From assembly GCA_020426125.1 (NCBI GenBank), contig JAGQQQ010000092.1:1-9042 (forward strand): DNA of 9,042 nucleotides, given 5' to 3'. The notes under the pieces were generated by a model. The model did no database searches. It was not told where the DNA came from and saw only the letters and a list, made by a program, of their open reading frames with translations. Source of the stretch: Planctomycetaceae bacterium (lineage in GTDB: Bacteria; Planctomycetota; Planctomycetia; Planctomycetales; Planctomycetaceae). The number at the start of each line of letters is the position of its first letter. Position 1 is the first letter of the stretch. This document shows positions 4,824-9,042 of this stretch, one piece after another. The position numbers were made by a program, and so were the translations under genes.

Positions 4824-6854
4824 ATGAATTGGGATCCCACCAGCCAGCGACACTCGGATGATCCGCCTGCGAAGAGGCCGCGTTCCATCGGAAATGCTCG
4901 GACGTCGCCTCTCCCTGAGAATGGCCCGCTGACCTCCGCAACTCCGACAGAATGTTCTCCCGCTGAGTCTCCCTGGGGAGACGGCGTCATGCAGATGGAC
5001 CCGACCGTTCCGTTCTTCGGCTGGATGTTGGTCTTCCATGTCATCGGCTGGACCCTGCTCGCGGCCTGGACGCAGCCGAATGTCCCCTCGTTAACGCTGG
5101 AGTTGCTCACCCATCCCGAAGGAGCCGCCTGGGGGTACGTCGAGCATCCCCCCTTGGCAGTCTGGCTGGCCAAGTTTTCGACGTTGATCACGGCGCCTCA
5201 TGTTTGGCCGGTCTACCTGCTGGCCCAGTTGTGCACGGCCATTTCAATGACCTGCGTCTGGCTGCTCGCGCGGCGGTTTCTGCACCCCTGGACCGCGGTG
5301 TGTGCGTCGCTCGTTTTAGCGGCGTGCTATCTGTTAACGATTTCCGCTTCCTCCCTGACGCCATCTCATGTCGCGGGCGCGTGCTGGTCTGTCACGATTC
5401 TTTCTTTCCATACTGCGCTGACGAATACGAAACGCCGGTACTGGATGGCGACGGGACTCTTTCTCGGACTGGGGTTCCTCGCCAGTTATGCCACCGCTTT
5501 ACTTTTGTTGGCCATGTTCATCTTTACCGTCCTGGATGAGCGGGCTCGCCGGTGTTGGGACTCCTCGTGGCCGTTCCTTGCGGCATTGGTGATGGGGCTG
5601 GTCGTGTTTCCCCATGCGATCTGGCTCTGGGCGAACGACTTTGTCACGGTCGGCTATTCCTTTCCGATCTCTTCGTCGGGCGCGGACCACTTTGTCCATC
5701 CGATCAAGTTCATCCTCTTGCAGATGGTCGCAATTTTCCCCTTATTGCTGGTCCTGAGTCCGCTCGTGAACTGGTTCAATCTCGATGAAACGATGGGGTC
5801 TAGCGAAGACGATCGGGAGTTCGTCCGCCGTTTTCTCCTCTGGGTGACTTGCCTGCCTCCGGCCGTTCTCGTCGCCGCGTCGGTGGTCTCCGGCAGTTCG
5901 TCGGGAGTGTTCGAAGGGGTCTCCTTCTGGGCATTCGCCGGATTGGCCTGGTTGTTATGGGGCCACCTTGCGGAAGAGCGACTGAACTGGCGTAAAGTCC
6001 TCGTGAGAACGGGAACCGTCGCCGGGGCAATGGCGGCGATCCTGTTTGTGATCAACGTGATGATGCCGAGCGTCAACTTGCAGGCGTCGAGTGTGCACTT
6101 CCCGGGCAAGCAATTGGCTCAACAGGTGCAGACCGTGTGGGCCAATGCGGGCTATGAAAAATCTCCTCCTGTGATCGTGGGACCGGGACAACTCGTGAGG
6201 AACGCCTCCTGGTACAGCCGTTCGCTAATGAAGCCCGCTCCATTACCTGACTCGGTCAACCAGCAGATCCAACAAACCCGCGATGAGACGATTCGACAAG
6301 TGGGAGGAATTGTACTCTGGGAGGAAACGGACGAGGGGGACACGGAAGCCAGCCTCCTCAGCCGATTCTCGACGGTCGAGTTCGTATCGCCCGTCGAACT
6401 CAAATGGCAGACGCCGGCCACACTAGAACCGATCCGGATTGGGATGGCGATCATCCATCCGGAATCCTTGTCAACGGCCGCCGGGGATTCCTCTGCCTTA
6501 CCAACGGATACATCGCCCACCGAGACCGCACTTTCCGGGGAGATCGTTCCCACCAATTACTTCGGCGACCAATCCGCCGGGCAGGCGGTCAGTCCCGCAG
6601 GCTATTCCACCACGACAACGGCACAGCAGCCGGTCGCGGAGAATCCCTTCATGCAATATTCCGGATCCACGATTCCCGTGACCGCGCGTTCACCTCAGTC
6701 ACCAGAACCGGCGGCTTCGACCGGGAACTGGGAATCGTTCGCTCCTCCGATTGAGTCAACTCCTGCGGATCCGTTTGCAATGCCGAAAGCGAATCCCGAG
6801 TCACCTCCGCCAGCAAACGGAGCCGAGGATGCGGTGTTGCCGCTATTCAATTGA
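4824..6854 (+). CDS. polytopic GT39-type membrane glycosyltransferase with long tails
   Basis: A 676-residue integral membrane protein resembling the ArnT/PMT group (GT39), which uses polyprenyl-phosphate sugars on the outer face of the inner membrane. Residues 1-60 are a hydrophilic Pro/Ser-rich tail. Hydrophobic segments follow at about 63-82, 127-149, 155-175, 183-200, 207-237, 250-270, 294-317, 336-355, 364-381 and 394-414, about ten in all. The first periplasmic loop carries LTLELLTHPEG...WGYVEHPPLAVWL (90-115). The HPPL part is typical of the family, but the acidic pair usually found before it is reduced to one Glu (E93). A soluble domain (about 420-545) follows the last helix. Residues about 546-676 are a Ser/Thr/Pro-rich, probably disordered tail. 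It probably works with the GT4 enzyme upstream. Fold assignment is good; the substrate is unknown. Confidence 0.85.
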   Translation: MNWDPTSQRHSDDPPAKRPRSIGNARTSPLPENGPLTSATPTECSPAESPWGDGVMQMDPTVPFFGWMLVFHVIGWTLLAAWTQPNVPSLTLELLTHPEGAAWGYVEHPPLAVWLAKFSTLITAPHVWPVYLLAQLCTAISMTCVWLLARRFLHPWTAVCASLVLAACYLLTISASSLTPSHVAGACWSVTILSFHTALTNTKRRYWMATGLFLGLGFLASYATALLLLAMFIFTVLDERARRCWDSSWPFLAALVMGLVVFPHAIWLWANDFVTVGYSFPISSSGADHFVHPIKFILLQMVAIFPLLLVLSPLVNWFNLDETMGSSEDDREFVRRFLLWVTCLPPAVLVAASVVSGSSSGVFEGVSFWAFAGLAWLLWGHLAEERLNWRKVLVRTGTVAGAMAAILFVINVMMPSVNLQASSVHFPGKQLAQQVQTVWANAGYEKSPPVIVGPGQLVRNASWYSRSLMKPAPLPDSVNQQIQQTRDETIRQVGGIVLWEETDEGDTEASLLSRFSTVEFVSPVELKWQTPATLEPIRIGMAIIHPESLSTAAGDSSALPTDTSPTETALSGEIVPTNYFGDQSAGQAVSPAGYSTTTTAQQPVAENPFMQYSGSTIPVTARSPQSPEPAASTGNWESFAPPIESTPADPFAMPKANPESPPPANGAEDAVLPLFN

Positions 6855-6871
6855 TGCCGCGGACTGTCGAC

Positions 6872-6913
6872 GAGACGAGGGCTGCCCCTCTCGCAATTCT
6901 CAACTCTCGTCTC
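6872..6913. terminator. possible bidirectional terminator between convergent genes
   Basis: GAGACGAG (6872-6879) and CTCGTCTC (6906-6913) are perfect 8-bp inverted arms. A smaller hairpin, GAGGG (6877-6881) with CCCTC (6886-6890), competes with it. The element sits between the converging GT39 and moaD genes, where termination is expected. There is no T-run on either strand, so the call rests on position and pairing only. Confidence 0.3.
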
Positions 6914-6969
6914 TCAAACCTCAACATGCTCCTCAAATTCCAGAGAGATTGACGTCGCCCGGATAATGG

Positions 6970-7215
6970 TCACCCGCCGCTGACAGGGGGGAAACAGGCC
7001 ACCTGGGCATCGTTCGGAATCACGGCTTCGTCGCTCGCATAGTCGTTGTTGACAGCGACGAACAATGTCGGCAGGATCGGTTCCAGAGCCGGGATCTGCT
7101 CTGCGAGTGTCCGCCGCAACTGGGCCACCGTCGCACCATCCGGAAGTTCCACTTCCACGGACGAACACCCCGCCAAATCACGAGCACGAGCAAAGAATTG
7201 AACTGTAAGTGTCAT
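6970..7215 (-). CDS. moaD: MoaD, molybdopterin synthase sulfur-carrier subunit
   Basis: An 81-residue beta-grasp, ubiquitin-like protein of normal MoaD length. As a C-terminal thiocarboxylate it donates sulfur, together with MoaE, to precursor Z (cyclic pyranopterin monophosphate) in molybdenum-cofactor synthesis in the cytoplasm. Visible family features are QFFARARDLAG near the N-terminus, LPDGATVAQLRRTLAEQIP in the middle, the LFVAVNNDYA strand, and the C-terminal FPPVSGG whose last Gly-Gly is the activation site. PPVSGG favours MoaD over ThiS. The ATG at 7215 lacks an obvious Shine-Dalgarno site; the longer open frame upstream overlaps the dehydrogenase gene and is not coding. It follows the FAD/Fe-S dehydrogenase by 65 bp on the same strand and may share its transcript. 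No moaE, moaA or moeB homologue is in the window. Confidence 0.93.
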   Translation of the reverse strand: MTLTVQFFARARDLAGCSSVEVELPDGATVAQLRRTLAEQIPALEPILPTLFVAVNNDYASDEAVIPNDAQVACFPPVSGG

Positions 7216-7261
7216 ATGATCGGAAAACCGGGTTCGGGTTTCGGCATTCGAAGAGCCACCA

Positions 7262-7282
7262 CTCTCCTCCCTCCTCTCTCTC
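7262..7282. repeat. homopyrimidine/homopurine tract with perfect mirror repeat
   Basis: The plus strand is a 21-nt run of only C and T. Bases 7262-7278 read the same in both directions about position 7270. On the coding (minus) strand it is a purine run containing GGAGGGAGG, located just after the dehydrogenase stop codon and 47 nt before the moaD start. Mirror-symmetric polypurine tracts can form intramolecular triplex DNA. The GGAGG cores are too far from moaD to act as its normal ribosome-binding site. Confidence 0.55.
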
Positions 7283-9042
7283 ACGGTTGATACGAAAGCC
7301 CCTTGCGAGCGGCGTTGAGGCGCTCGGCGGCCTCCGGGAGGAGTCCATAGGCGTGGGCGATCAGTTTCAAAGGATGGATCGTCGGGATTTCCGTTTGTTG
7401 TTCCATCTGCATTCGGCAACTGCTGCATTCGGTCAATCCGGCATTGAGATCGGGGCGAAGCATCTCCGCCAAAAGCCCTTCCCCCATTTGTAGCGATGTC
7501 TCGAAGTTTTGGGAGGTCAACCCGAAGGCCCCGGCCATTCCAGAACACCCTTTTTCGATCTCCTGAATTCGCAGTGACGGGATCCGCCGCACGATTTCCA
7601 ACAGGGGTCGCTCGGGAGAAACGACTTTCAGGTGGCAAGGCGTGTGATAACCCAGGTTGAGTTGAATGGGCTGGAACTCCGTATTCAAAAGCTCGGAGTC
7701 GGCCAATGAACCGAGAAACGCTCCTGCTTCCCAGACTTGTTCAGCCACGAGATTCACGTCGGGATGGTCAATCAGGCGGGGATACTCAAAACGGAGGCAC
7801 AAGGCCGCCGTCGGCTCCGTACAGACGATGGGAATCCCCTGTCGAGCGTACTCCGCAAGGATGCGCACATTGGTCTCCGCCAACTCGCGCGCGGAGTCGA
7901 GGTCTCCGGCGGAAATCATCGCCATTCCTGACGCCTGTTGATCCTTCGGGATTCGGACGGCGATGCCGTTGTGCTCCAAAATTCGTTGCCAGGCGGTGGC
8001 CAGTTCCGTGTCATGGTAGTTCGCGAAGTGGTCGAGGAAGTAAACCACTTCCTGTTGATACTCTCCCTGACTCGTGTCCGTGTCCTGGCACGACTTAAGG
8101 AACGGCCGTTTGGCAAACCGGGGAAGGCGCCGGTGTTGGGAGATTCCCATGGTCCGATCGATCATCCAACGAACGCTTCGATTACTAAGCGCCCAATTCG
8201 CCAAGGGAGAAACGGCGCACCCCACTTCCCCGAATGAATGCGCCCGCGACAGCATCCAATCCGCGCGGGAGAGGCCACCCGCCGCGACGCACTGGGCCTT
8301 GGTCTCGATTGCCAACGAGGGGATGTCAACGTTCGACGGGCACTCGAGAACGCACTGTTTGCAGTTAAAGCAAAAGTTGGCGAGTTGTTTCGCTTCCTCG
8401 GTGGAGAAGACCTTGTCATCGAGTCGGGCGGCGGCGAAGGACCGCATGAGCGACGCCTTCGAGCGGGGTGTTGCCTCTTCCGTGTGGTCAAGGTGGAAGA
8501 ACGGGCACATCCTGGCAAGATTGGACTGAATCCGACAATCGCCGCAGCTAGTGCACTGATCGATCGTCTCCGTGAACTCGTCATGGCTCCACTTCAACTG
8601 CAACGGAACAATCGGCGGCTCTGGAGACGACGCCGACGGTGTCGGACGGAAATCGCGAATCGTCAGATGCGCGTCATCGCTGATAATCTTCCCGGGGTTC
8701 AGCAAGTTGTGAGGATCGAACAGTTCCTTGACCTGCTGGAACACCTTATACAGCGGACCATATTGACTGCGGATAAACGCAGTCCGGGCGAGGCCATTGC
8801 CGTGCTCTCCGGCGACCGTACCGCCGCAAGCAATCGCCACCTCATACAGGTCTCTTGCAAGTGATTCGATTTGCGTCGCGTTCTCAGGGCCGGGCGGTTT
8901 CAGGAACGGGCGAAAATGCACCTGCCCCGAGGCGGCGTGAGCATACAAGGAAGCGGTGACCCAGTGGCGCTGAAACACCCGTTGGGCCTTGATCAAAAAA
9001 TCATGGAGTTCCGTGGGCGGGACGGCAATGTCCTCAATTATC
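7281..9042 (-). CDS. FAD-linked oxidase/Fe-S dehydrogenase fusion (GlcD-GlcF/YdiJ-like), C-terminal part
   Basis: The last 586 residues of a larger protein whose 5' end lies beyond position 9042; the frame is open from IIEDIAVPP to the edge. Fusions of this type oxidise 2-hydroxyacids (glycolate, D-lactate or D-2-hydroxyglutarate) and pass electrons through iron-sulfur clusters. Residues 1-119 are the C-terminal FAD-oxidase domain, with YAHAASGQVHFRP (33-45), GGTVAGEHGNGLAR (73-86) and FDPHNLLNPGKI (108-119). A 4Fe-4S pair follows: C163/C166/C169/C179 and C224/C227/C230/C234 (CFNCKQCVLECP). Two CCG-like domains come next. The first (about 331-421) has lost most cysteines, with H338 and QQASGM where Cys is typical, as in YdiJ. 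The second is complete: PCH (468-470), C499 and ECSSC (538-542). The missing part should hold the FAD-binding PCMH domain. moaD lies 65 bp downstream. Substrate specificity cannot be read here. Confidence 0.93.
   Translation of the reverse strand, partial: IIEDIAVPPTELHDFLIKAQRVFQRHWVTASLYAHAASGQVHFRPFLKPPGPENATQIESLARDLYEVAIACGGTVAGEHGNGLARTAFIRSQYGPLYKVFQQVKELFDPHNLLNPGKIISDDAHLTIRDFRPTPSASSPEPPIVPLQLKWSHDEFTETIDQCTSCGDCRIQSNLARMCPFFHLDHTEEATPRSKASLMRSFAAARLDDKVFSTEEAKQLANFCFNCKQCVLECPSNVDIPSLAIETKAQCVAAGGLSRADWMLSRAHSFGEVGCAVSPLANWALSNRSVRWMIDRTMGISQHRRLPRFAKRPFLKSCQDTDTSQGEYQQEVVYFLDHFANYHDTELATAWQRILEHNGIAVRIPKDQQASGMAMISAGDLDSARELAETNVRILAEYARQGIPIVCTEPTAALCLRFEYPRLIDHPDVNLVAEQVWEAGAFLGSLADSELLNTEFQPIQLNLGYHTPCHLKVVSPERPLLEIVRRIPSLRIQEIEKGCSGMAGAFGLTSQNFETSLQMGEGLLAEMLRPDLNAGLTECSSCRMQMEQQTEIPTIHPLKLIAHAYGLLPEAAERLNAARKGLSYQP

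Noticed and set aside
3513..5039. 508-residue minus-strand open frame opposite the GT4 gene
   Set aside because: It runs antisense across the GT4 gene and into the GT39 gene, is Arg/His-rich with no recognisable domain, and the plus strand encodes clear family motifs in the same bases.
7216..7638. Upstream extension of the moaD frame to a 222-residue product
   Set aside because: It would overlap the 3' end of the dehydrogenase gene by about 360 bp, and the added residues are Arg/Pro/Gly-rich without any domain; MoaD is complete from 7215.
8238..8864. 208-residue plus-strand open frame opposite the dehydrogenase
   Set aside because: It is a complementary-strand shadow of the iron-sulfur and FAD-oxidase coding region, with no motifs of its own.

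Overview
The window looks like a chromosomal segment of a planctomycete (Planctomycetota). This is inferred from the style of the proteins, not from a marker gene: a short hypothetical protein beginning SPYQQKVISRYY, a twin-arginine cysteine-rich lipoprotein, a zinc-ribbon/HTH DUF2089 regulator next to a membrane-anchored TPR protein, and Shine-Dalgarno sites present before some genes and absent before others. No rRNA, tRNA, CRISPR array, insertion sequence or phage gene is visible. Nine protein genes are supported, one of them cut by the right edge.

Left part (1-1433), minus strand: a conserved-looking hypothetical protein of 94 residues (24-305), then a Tat-dependent lipoprotein (552-1064) whose mature part carries nine cysteines in repeated C-x-G-x3-C units. 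An 11-bp perfect inverted repeat lies between them (362-392). The 1065-1433 gap separates this pair from divergently transcribed genes and becomes AT-rich towards its right end.

Middle part (1434-6854), mostly plus strand: a DUF2089 regulator (1434-1817) and, 64 bp downstream, a single-pass TPR protein (1882-3021), with a 16-bp perfect palindrome between them just ahead of the TPR ribosome-binding site. A small minus-strand membrane protein of unknown function (3119-3424) follows. Then come two glycosyltransferases likely to form a unit: a cytosolic GT-B/GT4 enzyme (3630-4748) and a polytopic GT39-type membrane glycosyltransferase (4824-6854) with disordered tails at both ends. Together they suggest assembly of a surface polysaccharide or lipid-linked glycan, or glycosylation of an envelope product.

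Right part (6970-9042), minus strand: the C-terminal 586 residues of a large FAD/iron-sulfur dehydrogenase (GlcD-GlcF-like fusion, YdiJ type) followed by moaD, the sulfur-carrier subunit of molybdopterin synthase. They are 65 bp apart and separated by a polypurine mirror-repeat tract. The FAD-binding N-terminal half of the dehydrogenase lies outside the window.

Nothing here forms an obviously new multi-gene system. The most unusual items are the cysteine-rich lipoprotein with its possible structured upstream region, the DUF2089/TPR pair with its palindrome, the divergent active-site loop and long tail of the GT39 protein, and the 8-G tract at the start of the GT4 gene.
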